DNA of 52,312 bases from an uncultured Alphaproteobacteria bacterium (GCA_910577205.1 CAJTMA010000015.1:1-52312); one strand, 5' to 3'; shown: positions 42,109 to 51,092, counted from the stretch's first letter. The notes: a model not told the origin generated them from the letters alone. Numbers and translations are program-made.

Positions 42109-42477
42109 TTAACCCTGCGGAGAGAATTGTTTAACCAAGCGGTCAAATTCTAATGCTTTGTTTGGCGACCAGCCCATGAGGTAGTGATTGCCGATACAAA
42201 ATAGCGGTGTGCCTATTTGGCGGCCAAGATTAAATTTCCGGGCGCATTTGATAAACAGTTCATAACCATGGCGATTGGCGACATTAACCATTGTAACCGG
42301 AAGGTCGGGATGGTTTTGGTTGAGGTATTTCAGAGCATCATGGCAATGCGGGCAGGTGTTGGCGTAAAACAGATAGATTTTATCATTGGCAATTTCTTCC
42401 GTTGTTACGGGCTGGTGTTCTTTGCAAGCAGTCAGCAAAGAAAAAACGGCTGCCAGCATTAATAATATTTTTTTCAT
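42109..42477 (-). CDS. Thioredoxin-fold lipoprotein with CPHC motif
   Basis: The start at 42477 is set by AAGGAGAACTCT; a longer frame to 42507 has no ribosome site. The 122-residue product has a signal with lipobox LLTAC (Cys18), so it is a lipoprotein facing the periplasm. CPHC at residues 42-45 in YANTCPHCHDAL is a DsbA-type redox pair, and GTPLF near residue 85 fits the cis-Pro loop of the thioredoxin fold. A third Cys at FIKCARKF and a fourth at LFCIG are present. The function is likely periplasmic thiol-disulphide exchange. It lies between a helical protein gene and the double ArsR regulator. Confidence 0.82.
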   Translation of the reverse strand: MKKILLMLAAVFSLLTACKEHQPVTTEEIANDKIYLFYANTCPHCHDALKYLNQNHPDLPVTMVNVANRHGYELFIKCARKFNLGRQIGTPLFCIGNHYLMGWSPNKALEFDRLVKQFSPQG

Positions 42478-42487
42478 AGAGTTCTCC

Positions 42488-43063
42488 TTATTCAATGCAG
42501 CAGTCAACGGCTTTACGGACGAAAGCTTTCATTTTGGAGAGGGCGCTTTCCTGGCGGGGCGTTTCTGCCGGAGCTGTTTTGACAGTTTCGCTGACTTTGG
42601 CGGTCAGTTGTTTAACGTCTTCAACATTGTCTTTTACCCATTTGACATCAGCAATGTTAAGCATATTCATGTTTAATCCCCAGAACAGGCAGTACAAATC
42701 GTAAGCCTGGTTAAACAAGTCATATGCGACCTCCTTGTTGCCAAGGCTTTGCTGCTTGGTGCCGACTTCCATCAGGCGCATGGACGAGGCCAACAGGTGT
42801 TTGGAGATGCACCAGACTTCGCCTTCGTAGCTGGGGATGATTTTTTGCATGAGGTTTTTGCGTTTTTCGCGGATTTCTTCAATCAAATCGTAAAAAGAAT
42901 TTTTTCCGGTTTTAGCGCCAGAGAAAACCAAGTGTTCCTCAATGCTTATCAGATTCATGATTGCAATTGTCAGGTCTTGGTCTGATGACAGGTCTTTGGG
43001 GTTGACTTTTTTGCTGGCGTCTATTCTTTCCACAAATTCTTTTACATTTTTAGCTTTTTCCAT
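42488..43063 (-). CDS. Hypothetical helical protein, 191 aa
   Basis: The protein is almost entirely alpha-helical and charged, with no signal or membrane segment. It includes EEHLVFSGAKTGKNSFYDLI, SYEGEVWCISKHLLASSMRL, and a C-terminal helix ending in VDCCIE. The EHL...KH pattern suggests a helical bundle that could bind metal, but I do not know the family. AAACGGAGAC precedes ATG 43063. It is first in a three-gene unit with the CPHC lipoprotein (10-base gap) and the double ArsR regulator. A Cys-Cys near the end may be redox- or metal-active. Confidence 0.7.
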   Translation of the reverse strand: MEKAKNVKEFVERIDASKKVNPKDLSSDQDLTIAIMNLISIEEHLVFSGAKTGKNSFYDLIEEIREKRKNLMQKIIPSYEGEVWCISKHLLASSMRLMEVGTKQQSLGNKEVAYDLFNQAYDLYCLFWGLNMNMLNIADVKWVKDNVEDVKQLTAKVSETVKTAPAETPRQESALSKMKAFVRKAVDCCIE

Positions 43064-43197
43064 CAGATGTCTCCGTTTATGTTATGTATAATAAATTATA
43101 TGTAGTATAAATCCTATGTATTTAAAGTGTCAAGTGTTATTCGGCTTTGTTGAAGTTCTCTACTTTATTATTATATATCCCGGTGTGGGGGAATAAA

Positions 43198-44400
43198 ATG
43201 CAAAAGAAAAGAATTAAAAAATATGATTTGGGACTGTTAAGCGTTACGTCACTGGGAATCGGCTCTGTTGTGGGGGCGGGGATTTTTGCCCTGCTCGGAC
43301 AGGTGATTCTAGATGCTGGGAGTTGGACTTACTGGGCTTTTGTCATTGCCGGCATGGTGGCTTTGTTTTCCGGTTATTCTTATGGCGAATTGGCCGCGCG
43401 TTATCCGGTGTCCGGTGGATTGACCAGTTATTTTCATCTGGCTTTTCCTTCAAAGTGGGTGTCGGGCGGGATGTCGCTGATTTATGTTCTGACTTCGGCA
43501 ATTTCTATTTCCATGATGGCAAAGTCTTTTGGCATCTATTTTGCCGATTTATTAAAAAATACGGCTTACAGCTGGATTACGATTAATGAATTTGCGGCGG
43601 CGCTGATTATCGGTTTGGCCTTTTTGAATATGATGAATGCGGATGATGTCGGACGGGCGGAAATCTTTTTGGTGGCGGTAAAGGTTGTGGTGTTGTCAAC
43701 GCTTATCAGTGCGGCTGTTTATCATGATGATTTGCGATTGGATAATGTGTTGCCAGAACCATCGCTGATGAGTTTCTGGGGAGCTATCGGCGTCACCTTT
43801 TTTGCTTATGCCGGATATGGCGTTATTACCAATGCAGCAGCGGATGTTCAGCGTCCGAAGCAGACAATCAGGCTGGCGATTTTTATTACGATTTTGGCGG
43901 TTATGGCATTATATATGGCTTTGGCATATGTGGTGATGCATTATATTCCGCAGGCTGATTTGACTGCCGATGCAGATACGGCAGTGGCAATAGTTGCCGA
44001 TAAGCTGTTGGGTAAATGGGGATACGGGTTAATTTATTTCGGCGCTGTTATGGCTTTTGTTTCCGGCATTAACGCGACATTCTTCAGTATTTTTCGTATT
44101 TCCCGGTCTTTGTCCGAGCAGGGCGTTTTGCCGAAGTTTTACCGCAAGCAGTTTTGGCGGCGCGGAACTTACGGGAATCTGCTGACATCGACTTTAATTC
44201 TGCTGGCTGCCATATTTATGGATTTTACTTCGATTGTTAATTTGTCAAGCGGTGCTTATTTGCTTAGCTATTTGGGAATTTTTGCCGCAAACTGGCATTT
44301 GCGTAAAGAAACAAAATCGTCTGCGGCTGTGATTATTATTGGTTTTGGGTTGATGTTGTTTATTCTGACGGCATTTATTGCCAGCATTGTGATGAACTGA
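43198..44400 (+). CDS. APC-family amino acid permease
   Basis: This is a 400-residue inner-membrane transporter with about eleven or twelve helices. The first helix has the APC substrate motif SLGIGSVVGAGIFALLG, followed by GYSYGELAARYPVSGG. Later, YAGYGVITNAAADVQRPKQTI and the central FSIFRISRSLSEQGVLP motif fit amino acid permeases of the APC superfamily. The start at 43198 is preceded by GGGGGAAT; an in-frame TTG at 43147 lies upstream and is less likely. The substrate is unknown. It converges with the BOF gene through a shared terminator. Confidence 0.9.
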   Translation: MQKKRIKKYDLGLLSVTSLGIGSVVGAGIFALLGQVILDAGSWTYWAFVIAGMVALFSGYSYGELAARYPVSGGLTSYFHLAFPSKWVSGGMSLIYVLTSAISISMMAKSFGIYFADLLKNTAYSWITINEFAAALIIGLAFLNMMNADDVGRAEIFLVAVKVVVLSTLISAAVYHDDLRLDNVLPEPSLMSFWGAIGVTFFAYAGYGVITNAAADVQRPKQTIRLAIFITILAVMALYMALAYVVMHYIPQADLTADADTAVAIVADKLLGKWGYGLIYFGAVMAFVSGINATFFSIFRISRSLSEQGVLPKFYRKQFWRRGTYGNLLTSTLILLAAIFMDFTSIVNLSSGAYLLSYLGIFAANWHLRKETKSSAAVIIIGFGLMLFILTAFIASIVMN

Positions 44401-44401
44401 G

Positions 44402-44432
44402 AAAAAAACTCCCCTCAGCATGAGGGGAGTTT
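44402..44432 (-). terminator. Rho-independent terminator
   Basis: AAACTCCCCTCA pairs with TGAGGGGAGTTT. The minus strand reads out into a run of T, so it ends the BOF gene best, and it may also stop the permease transcript. Confidence 0.88.
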
Positions 44433-44440
44433 GCAATAAC

Positions 44441-44815
44441 TTATTTCTGAGCCGGAACTTTTTGGATAAAGTCAACTTCGATTTTGGTCGGTTTGCGCCA
44501 GCTTTTATCGACTTCGCCCTGGATCTGGACAGTATCGTCTTTGCCAACGGTTACGCCATTCCAATCATCATCGTCAATTTCAATTTTGATTGTTCCGGTT
44601 TTATCTTGAAAGGTGTATTTTTCATGGCCAATTTTTGAGATGATTTTTCCCTGCATGGTGACGTATGCGTCATCGGGAAGATTGTTGATTTGTTCAACAA
44701 GCGTAATGTCGGCCGTTTCCGTATTCCCGATGTAGCCGCCAGCTTTATATTGAGCTTGGGCTGCGGCCGAAAATGCCAGAACAGAAAAGCAAGTCAACAG
44801 AAGCATATTTTTCAT
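44441..44815 (-). CDS. BOF-domain (YgiW/YdeI) periplasmic protein, copy 1
   Basis: A signal peptide of about 21 residues (ending Ala-Gln-Ala) precedes a bacterial OB-fold (BOF) domain of about 100 residues. ITLVEQINNLPDDAYVTMQG and KYTFQDKTGTIKIEIDDDDW are the family landmarks seen in YgiW and YdeI, which are periplasmic proteins induced by stress in E. coli. The length of 124 is typical. AAAGGAGATACTAA precedes ATG 44815. The gene at 44894 is a clear tandem paralogue, sharing the core KYTFQDKTG...EIDDDDW...GEVDK. A hairpin with a T-run lies between the two, so they may be separate transcripts. Confidence 0.92.
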   Translation of the reverse strand: MKNMLLLTCFSVLAFSAAAQAQYKAGGYIGNTETADITLVEQINNLPDDAYVTMQGKIISKIGHEKYTFQDKTGTIKIEIDDDDWNGVTVGKDDTVQIQGEVDKSWRKPTKIEVDFIQKVPAQK

Positions 44816-44833
44816 TTAGTATCTCCTTTGTAA

Positions 44834-44866
44834 ATAAAAAAATCCTGACTAAAACAGTCAGGATTA
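44834..44866 (-). terminator. Rho-independent terminator
   Basis: On the minus strand AATCCTGACTG pairs with CAGTCAGGATT-like sequence around TTTT and continues into TTTTTTT. It lies between the two BOF genes. Confidence 0.85.
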
Positions 44867-44893
44867 ATATAATCGTTTTTTGGAATATGACAA

Positions 44894-45277
44894 TTAGTTA
44901 TTGGCAGCAGCGATGTTTTTAGCTTCAGGAGCAACTTTGCTGATGGTGTCAACATCAATTTCAAATGAGGTCCAACCTTTGTCGACTTCGCCTTGAATTT
45001 CAACTAAATCTGCCGGGGTAACGTCTACGCCGTCCCAATCGTCATCATCAATTTCGATGGTAACGCTACCGGTTTTGTCTTGAAAAGTATATTTTTCATC
45101 GCCGATTTTATTGGTGATGTTTCCCTGAATAATGACATAAGCGTCATCGCCGAGGTTTTGAGCTTCTTCAATGGTAATGACGTTTACTTCCTTGAAACCG
45201 CCTTTAGAATCTTCGGCCATTGCCGGTGTTGCAGCTGCAACCAATCCGGCAGCCAAAAGCAAATTGAATTTATTCAT
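44894..45277 (-). CDS. BOF-domain (YgiW/YdeI) periplasmic protein, copy 2
   Basis: The start at 45277 is chosen because CGGAGA lies just upstream and it yields a normal signal peptide (MNKFNLLLAAGLVAAATPAM, then Ala-Glu). A longer frame to 45352 has no ribosome site. The 127-residue product has the same BOF core as its neighbour: ITIEEAQNLGDDAYVIIQG, KYTFQDKTGSVTIEIDDDDW and GEVDKG. The C-terminal tail is Ala-rich. The two paralogues differ most at the ends of the domain, which may change ligand preference. The true ligand of this family is unknown. Confidence 0.92.
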   Translation of the reverse strand: MNKFNLLLAAGLVAAATPAMAEDSKGGFKEVNVITIEEAQNLGDDAYVIIQGNITNKIGDEKYTFQDKTGSVTIEIDDDDWDGVDVTPADLVEIQGEVDKGWTSFEIDVDTISKVAPEAKNIAAANN

Positions 45278-45356
45278 GTTGTTTCTCCGCTGTTTTATTA
45301 TTACGGGGAAGATGTAATGCCGAATCTGCAAATTTAAATAGATGGCAGTCACAAAG

Positions 45357-47669
45357 TTATGCTTTTGTCACATAATCTTTGTGCAACTTTTTGTGTCCGT
45401 ATTGGTCGAACATGATTTCCAGTTTGTTGCCGTCAACCGCAATGATTTTGCCATAACCAAAACTTTGGTGGTAAACCCGTACGCCGACAATACCGTTAGA
45501 CGGGCTGCTACGGTATTCCGGTTCGGGCGTATAGCTGTAGCGGTTGCTGTCGTTATATTCTCTGGCGGCACTTTCCTTTTTCTTGGTATACCAAGGACGG
45601 TATGATGACCCGGAATCGTAATTGTTTCCGTAGTTTCCGCCATAATTGCTGCTGTAAAAATTATTGACGTTGTTTTGGATGTCAATGTTAGACGGCGGAA
45701 GCTCATTTATGAAGCGCGAAGGGATGTTGTTTTGCCATTGGCCGTAGACTTTGCGGTTCAATGCGGTGAGAATATATAACTGCTGTTTGGCGCGGGTAAT
45801 TGCGACGTAAGCCAGACGGCGTTCTTCTTCAAGCGCGGTGGTGCCGCCTTCATCTAAGCTGCGCTGGTGTGGAAACAGCCCTTCTTCCCAGCCGGGCAAA
45901 AAGACAATGTCAAATTCCAGACCTTTGGCTGAGTGGAGAGTGATGAGCATGACTTTGTTCGGATCAAGCGCGTCATCTTTATCCATGACTAAGCTGACGT
46001 GCTCCATAAATTCAGCCAAAGAGGGGTATTTTTCACGGTCGCTGAGCACGTTGACAAGTTCTTTAAGGTTTTCTAAGCGGCCGCGGGCTTCTTCGGTGTT
46101 TTCCTGTTTGAGCATATCACGGTATCCGGAATCGTCCAGAATCTGGTCTGCCAGATCATCGGGCGTGACAGCTTGCAAAGCTTGCCGCCATTGGTTAAAT
46201 TTATCTGTCAGGTCGGCCAGCCCGGTTTTGGCTTTGCCGGTAAGTGTGCCGTCCGCTACCATTTTTTCTGCGGCCATATAAAGGGAGATGCCATTGCTGC
46301 GTGCTGTTTCGCGAAGTTTTTCAAGGGCTTTTGCGCCAACGCCCCGAGCCGGTTTGTTAATAATCCGTTCAAGGGCTAAGTCGTCATGCGGCTGCAAAAC
46401 AACGCGGAAGTAAGCCAGAGCATCCCTGATTTCAGCGCGTTCATAGAATTTTTGACCGCCGATAACCTGATACGGAATTGCCTCAGCCATAAATTTTTCT
46501 TCAAATTCCCGGGTTTGGAAAGCCGTACGCACTAAGACGGCCATTTGTGAGTAATCATTGCCGTTGCGGCGCAGATTTTCAATCTCTTCGACAACATATT
46601 TGGCTTCATCTTCGCCACTGTAGACGCTGACGACTTTGATTTTAGAGTTATCACAGTTCATGGCCGGACTGTTTTCGGCGACTTTCAGGGTTTTGCCCAG
46701 ACGACCCGAATTATGGCTGATGAGGCATGAGGCTGCCGCCAAAATGTTGGCTGTCGAACGGTAATTGCGTTCCAGGCGGATGGTTTGGCATTCGGGAAAG
46801 TCTTTTTCAAAACGCAAAATATTTTCAATTTCGGCGCCGCGCCAAGAATAGATAGATTGATCGTCATCGCCGACACAGCACAGGTTTTTGTGGGTTTGTG
46901 ATAATAAACGCAGGAAAAGGTATTGGGTGACGTTGGTGTCTTGATACTCGTCTACCATAATATATTTGAAACGGTTTTGGTAGTTTGCCAAAATGTCGGG
47001 GTTGGACAGCAGGATATTGAGCGCATAAAGCAGGATATCGCCGAAATCAACGCAGTTTAATTCCAGCAGGCGCTGCTGGTAACGTTGGTAAACTTCGGTC
47101 AAGACGTTTGATTTATATTCGCCTTGTAATTTTTCGACAGTCATCCCTTTGTCTTTCCAGCGCTGGATGCGGTCAATAATTGCTTGCGGCGGATATTTTT
47201 TGTCGTCAACTCCCATGGTTTCGCAGATTTGTTTGACGACGCGTTTCTGATCATCAGTGTCAAGAATGGTAAAATTAGAGTGCAGCCCGGCTAATTCGGC
47301 ATGATTGCGCAGGATTTTAACGCAGATGCTGTGGAATGTGCCCAGCCAGACGGAATTAGCCATATCGCCAATCATCTTATGGACACGTTCTTTCATTTCG
47401 CGGGCAGCGCGGTTGGTAAAGGTGACGACCAGACAGTTCCACGGATTGGCTTTCATGTTTGCCAGAATATAGGCAAGGCGAGTGGTCAGGACTTTGGTTT
47501 TACCCGTGCCTGCGCCGGAAAGCACCAAAACCGGCCCTTCGGTGGTTCGGACGGCGAGCTTTTGTTCCGGATTCAACTGGTCCAGCCATGAAAAGGCCGG
47601 CATTAAAGCCGCGGTGTTGTTATAAACCGGGGCGGCGCTGCTTTCATCTAAATTGAAAATGTCATCCAT
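45357..47669 (-). CDS. uvrD: UvrD/PcrA-type DNA helicase
   Basis: This 3'-5' superfamily 1 DNA helicase of 770 residues acts in mismatch and excision repair. Walker A is GAGTGKT (52-58), and further motifs are GTFHSICVKILR, the Walker B MVDEYQDTN, VGDDDQSIYSWRGAE, LERNYRSTANIL, LITLHSAKGLEFDIVFL and YVAITRAKQQL. The C-terminal tail has an Asn/Tyr/Ser-rich stretch (NNYGNNYDSGSS) and a final segment VYHQSFGYGKIIAV, as in PcrA, which contacts RNA polymerase in that family. AAGAAG precedes ATG 47669. It is divergent from the MoxR gene. Confidence 0.95.
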   Translation of the reverse strand: MDDIFNLDESSAAPVYNNTAALMPAFSWLDQLNPEQKLAVRTTEGPVLVLSGAGTGKTKVLTTRLAYILANMKANPWNCLVVTFTNRAAREMKERVHKMIGDMANSVWLGTFHSICVKILRNHAELAGLHSNFTILDTDDQKRVVKQICETMGVDDKKYPPQAIIDRIQRWKDKGMTVEKLQGEYKSNVLTEVYQRYQQRLLELNCVDFGDILLYALNILLSNPDILANYQNRFKYIMVDEYQDTNVTQYLFLRLLSQTHKNLCCVGDDDQSIYSWRGAEIENILRFEKDFPECQTIRLERNYRSTANILAAASCLISHNSGRLGKTLKVAENSPAMNCDNSKIKVVSVYSGEDEAKYVVEEIENLRRNGNDYSQMAVLVRTAFQTREFEEKFMAEAIPYQVIGGQKFYERAEIRDALAYFRVVLQPHDDLALERIINKPARGVGAKALEKLRETARSNGISLYMAAEKMVADGTLTGKAKTGLADLTDKFNQWRQALQAVTPDDLADQILDDSGYRDMLKQENTEEARGRLENLKELVNVLSDREKYPSLAEFMEHVSLVMDKDDALDPNKVMLITLHSAKGLEFDIVFLPGWEEGLFPHQRSLDEGGTTALEEERRLAYVAITRAKQQLYILTALNRKVYGQWQNNIPSRFINELPPSNIDIQNNVNNFYSSNYGGNYGNNYDSGSSYRPWYTKKKESAAREYNDSNRYSYTPEPEYRSSPSNGIVGVRVYHQSFGYGKIIAVDGNKLEIMFDQYGHKKLHKDYVTKA

Positions 47670-47808
47670 TAGTTTTACTTCTTGTTTTTTTCTTGTTTAG
47701 CCCATATATATAATAATATTGACGGGATTGCAAAGGAGTTTTTTGAATTATGCCGAGGTGCAATTCTTGGCAGCGGTTTATGGCAATTTTAAAGACAAGG
47801 ATGTGGGT

Positions 47809-48771
47809 ATGGCTGAAATACGAAATAAAATTATCGGACTGAAAAATTATCTGGAAACCAAAATTATCGGGCAGGAAGAATTGGTGCGCAAATTAATTAT
47901 CACCATGCTGGCAGACGGCCATGCTTTGGTTGAGGGCGCGCCTGGTTTGGCGAAAACAAAAGCTATCAAGACCCTTTCGGAATGTGTTACCGCCAGATAT
48001 AACCGTATTCAGTTTACGCCGGATTTGCTGCCGTCGGATATTACCGGGAGTGAGATTTATGTTGCGGCCAAGGGCGAATTTGAGTTTCGCAAAGGGCCGA
48101 TTTTTGCCAATTTGATTTTGGCAGATGAAATTAACCGTGCGCCGGCTAAGGTTCAATCCGCTTTGCTGGAGGCTATGGCCGAACGCCAGGTGAGTGTCGG
48201 CGGCAAGCGCTATCTGCTGCCGGAGCTTTTTATGGTTATGGCAACACAAAACCCGATTGAGCATGAAGGCACTTATAATCTGCCGGAAGCACAGCTTGAC
48301 CGGTTTTTGATGTTTATTAAGATTGACCAGCCGGATGCCGAATCGGAAAAGAAAATTTTGCAGTTGGTTCGCGGCGAAGTTGCCAAATCTCCGGCTGCTA
48401 AATTTACACCGTTAGCTATTGAGGATGTTTTGGCTGCCCGCCAGGATGTTCTTAATGTTCATATGAGTGAGGCGATTGAAGAATATCTGGTGCAGCTGGT
48501 GGTCGCAACCCGTCATCCTGAAAAATATGATGCCAAGCTGGCAGGGCAGGTGCTTTTCGGAGCCAGTCCGCGCGCGACTATTGCCCTTGACCGCTGTGCC
48601 AAAATAAATGCATGGCTGGACGGCCGCGATTTTGTAACACCTGAAGATATTCACGCCGTTATTTATGATATTCTCCGCCACAGAATTATTTTGACATTTG
48701 AAGCGCAGGCTGAAGGGGTAACTGCAGACGCGATTATTAATGCATTGCTTCGGGTCGTCCCTTTGCCGTAG
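47809..48771 (+). CDS. MoxR-family AAA+ ATPase
   Basis: MoxR ATPases act as chaperones for assembling or activating metal- or cofactor-bound complexes, usually paired with a DUF58 protein. Walker A is EGAPGLAKTK (42-51) and Walker B ILADEINRAP (103-112); ATQNPIEHEGTYNLPEAQLDRF is a strong MoxR motif. ATG 47809 is chosen because AAGG precedes it by eight bases; the frame is open upstream to 47719. The product is 320 residues. It is followed after 38 bases by the DUF58 gene, so the two are very likely co-transcribed. The von Willebrand factor A protein that often completes the cluster is absent. Confidence 0.93.
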   Translation: MAEIRNKIIGLKNYLETKIIGQEELVRKLIITMLADGHALVEGAPGLAKTKAIKTLSECVTARYNRIQFTPDLLPSDITGSEIYVAAKGEFEFRKGPIFANLILADEINRAPAKVQSALLEAMAERQVSVGGKRYLLPELFMVMATQNPIEHEGTYNLPEAQLDRFLMFIKIDQPDAESEKKILQLVRGEVAKSPAAKFTPLAIEDVLAARQDVLNVHMSEAIEEYLVQLVVATRHPEKYDAKLAGQVLFGASPRATIALDRCAKINAWLDGRDFVTPEDIHAVIYDILRHRIILTFEAQAEGVTADAIINALLRVVPLP

Positions 48772-48809
48772 AACCGCAGCTCTGTTATTGAATGCAGGCA
48801 GGTGAATAA

Positions 48810-49760
48810 ATGAAACCTTTCAAAAACATAACCCGATTTTTTAGCCATGTTGCGCCGGAGTTAGGCGGCAACGGGTTATTTGCAAGCTTGGAGGAATTGA
48901 TTGAGCAGCGGCAATATGTTGCTTATTTGCGCCAGCTCAGTCAAGTCAAGACCTGTTCGATGATGGCCGGAGATGTTAAGTCGGCATTCAAAGGGCGGGG
49001 GATGGAGCTGGAGGAAATCCGCAGTTATGCATATGGCGATGATGTCCGGGATATTGATTGGCGGGTGACGGCGCGTAAGGAGCAGCCGTTTACCAAACTT
49101 TATGCGGAAGAGCGTGACCGGGAGATATATGTGTTGCTGGATTTATCGCCGCAGATGGTTTTCGGGACGCGTCATGAGCTGAAATCGGTGGCTGCGGCTA
49201 AAATTGCCGCTTTGTTGGGATGGATGAGTTTGGAAAACAAAGACCGTTTTGGTTGCGTGGTATATGACGGACAGGAAAATTTGTTCTTTAAGCCGCAGAA
49301 TAACCGGGCTAATATGATGATTATGCTGAAAAAAATCAGTGAGGCTACCAAACGGATTTTGCGTGAAAAACAGGAGGTTTCTCCCGATTTGCAAAAGTCC
49401 GTACAGCTGTTGCAGCAGAGTATCAAAAGCCAGGCAGCCGTCTTTATTGTCAGCGATTTTACCGATTTTAGCGATGATATGCAGAAGAGTCTGGCGGCTT
49501 TGGCTAAAAAAGCGCGAGTCTATGCCTTAAATGTGTTTGATGTTTTGGAAGAGTTTCCGCCCAAAGCCGGCGAATATATGGCTGAAAACAAAGGTGAACG
49601 GCTTATTTTCGAGTCTAAATCAAAACATTTTCAAAAGGAATATAAAAATTATTTTAAGTCTAAGCGGTTGAAAATAAAAGAGTTTTGCCGCAGGTTCGGC
49701 GTGCGCTATGTGGAGGTTCGCACTGATATTCCTTTGCATCGCCAGTTGAAAATCAGTTAA
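48810..49760 (+). CDS. DUF58 protein, MoxR partner
   Basis: The 316-residue protein shows the DUF58 core GRGMELEEIRSYAYGDDVRDIDWRV-type sequence near residue 70 (GDDVRDIDWR), followed by FTKLYAEERDREIYVLLDLS, where the last part is an von Willebrand-like strand with a DxS motif (DLS). A later FIVSDFTDF stretch belongs to the same fold. No membrane segment is seen, so it is probably a cytoplasmic or peripheral member. AGGTGAATAA precedes the ATG. MoxR-DUF58 pairs are thought to help mature periplasmic or membrane complexes. The target here is not evident, as the next gene is a TPR protein with its own promoter. Confidence 0.92.
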   Translation: MKPFKNITRFFSHVAPELGGNGLFASLEELIEQRQYVAYLRQLSQVKTCSMMAGDVKSAFKGRGMELEEIRSYAYGDDVRDIDWRVTARKEQPFTKLYAEERDREIYVLLDLSPQMVFGTRHELKSVAAAKIAALLGWMSLENKDRFGCVVYDGQENLFFKPQNNRANMMIMLKKISEATKRILREKQEVSPDLQKSVQLLQQSIKSQAAVFIVSDFTDFSDDMQKSLAALAKKARVYALNVFDVLEEFPPKAGEYMAENKGERLIFESKSKHFQKEYKNYFKSKRLKIKEFCRRFGVRYVEVRTDIPLHRQLKIS

Positions 49761-49783
49761 AGGGGAATTTTTTAAGGGGAAAC

Positions 49784-49812
49784 TTGACAATAATTGTTAT
49801 AAATGATAGTTT
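49784..49812 (+). promoter_or_regulatory. Putative sigma-70-type promoter
   Basis: TTGACA (49784-49789) is a perfect -35 box, and TAGTTT (49807-49812) lies 17 bases on. It would serve the TPR gene at 49858. A TATAAT at 49835-49840 is a second candidate -10, with no good -35. Confidence 0.5.
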
Positions 49813-49857
49813 CAACACTGAATTATTTTGTAACTATAATTTGAGAAGAGAAAAAAT

Positions 49858-50916
49858 ATGGTTAAATCAAATGAAAATAGTGCTTATAAAAGAGGGCAGG
49901 AACTTCTTGACCAAGGGATGTACAAGGAAGCCATTGCCCAGTTTGACGAAGCAATAGCCGAACAGCCAAAATCATGGAAGGCTTTGAACAGCAAGGGATT
50001 TGCCTTTCAGAAAATGAGCCGCTATACTGAGGCGGTGGAGTGTTTTGACAAGGCTTTGCTGATGAATCCGCAGTCCGTCGAAGTTTTGAATAACAAAGGC
50101 GTTACTTTGAGTATGCGCGGATTGTATAAAGATGCTATTGCTTGTTTTGATCAGGCGGTTGCCGCAGATCAGACTTCTTTGGAAGCTCTGAATGGTAAGG
50201 CGATTGCTTTACAGCATATGTTCTCTTACAAAGAAGCTCTGGATGTTCTGGAGCAGGCGATGAAAATTGATAACAAGCATCCGCAGACTTTGTTGTCTAT
50301 TGCCGTTACGTTACAAAAACTTAAACAATATGACCGGGCCATTTCTTTCTTTAAGAAAGTGTTAGCTAACGATAAATCTAATATCAAGGCCTGGAACGGT
50401 GTCGGGGTTACCTATCAGTTGATGGGGGATAATAACTCGGCTCTTAAATGTTTTACCAAAATTTTGAATATTGACAGCCGCGAAATTCAGGCTTGGATTA
50501 GCATTGGTTTTGTATACCAGAAGATGCTGAAGTTTAATGATGCCCTGAAATGCTATAAAAAGGCTCAGATGTTGATTAATAACAATTATCACCATAAGCT
50601 TTTTGACGGTCTGGCCAGCTGTTTGACCAAGTTGTCGGAATTTGATCAGGCAATTGAAGTTTATAAACAGATTTTCCAGCGCGAAGAAGGCAAGAAAAAA
50701 TGGGATGCACAGCGTTCAATCAAGTTCGTCAATAAACTGAAACGTAAAAAAGCTATTGGTGCTTTGCCTGAAATCGTTCCGGGAGGAACGTCCTCAGCGG
50801 GAGGAGCGTCCTCTGCGGGAGGAACGTCCACAGCTAGTGGAGCAATCTCAGCTAGCGGAACTGCAGCTTCCGGCGGTGCTTTGTCTGATGTTGCAGGCAG
50901 TGACGATTTGTTCTAG
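49858..50916 (+). CDS. TPR protein with Ser/Ala/Gly-rich tail
   Basis: The 352-residue protein has eight or nine tetratricopeptide repeats from about residue 8 to 290, for example YKEAIAQFDEAIAEQPKSW and YTEAVECFDKALLMNPQS. There is no signal peptide, so it is probably cytoplasmic. The last 50 residues are a low-complexity tail built of Ser, Ala, Gly and Thr units, encoded by imperfect GGAGGA-CGTCC-type repeats at about 50780-50840. AGAAGAG precedes ATG 49858. It follows the DUF58 gene but is separated by a promoter-like site. TPR proteins mediate protein-protein contacts; the partner is unknown. Confidence 0.88.
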   Translation: MVKSNENSAYKRGQELLDQGMYKEAIAQFDEAIAEQPKSWKALNSKGFAFQKMSRYTEAVECFDKALLMNPQSVEVLNNKGVTLSMRGLYKDAIACFDQAVAADQTSLEALNGKAIALQHMFSYKEALDVLEQAMKIDNKHPQTLLSIAVTLQKLKQYDRAISFFKKVLANDKSNIKAWNGVGVTYQLMGDNNSALKCFTKILNIDSREIQAWISIGFVYQKMLKFNDALKCYKKAQMLINNNYHHKLFDGLASCLTKLSEFDQAIEVYKQIFQREEGKKKWDAQRSIKFVNKLKRKKAIGALPEIVPGGTSSAGGASSAGGTSTASGAISASGTAASGGALSDVAGSDDLF

Positions 50917-50932
50917 TTCTCTTACTCAGAAG

Positions 50933-50964
50933 ACAGCCTTTCCTTGGGGAGAGGCTGTTTTTTT
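50933..50964 (+). terminator. Rho-independent terminator
   Basis: ACAGCCTTTCC pairs with GGAGAGGCTGT around TTGG, followed by seven T. It follows the TPR gene stop by 16 bases. Confidence 0.92.
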
Positions 50965-51092
50965 GTGTCTTGTTTATCAGGCGGGCAGTTTGGTTTGCTA
51001 CAATCTATAGGATAGCTATACCCAAGGATTAATTGAATTTTTGAGGGTAATTATTATCTCTCTAGAAGTCATAATTGAGTAGGAGATTATCC

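Noticed and set aside
50756..51010. Plus-strand frame overlapping the TPR gene tail
   Set aside because: Its repeats (REERPQ-like) come from the purine-rich repeat DNA that encodes the TPR tail in another frame.
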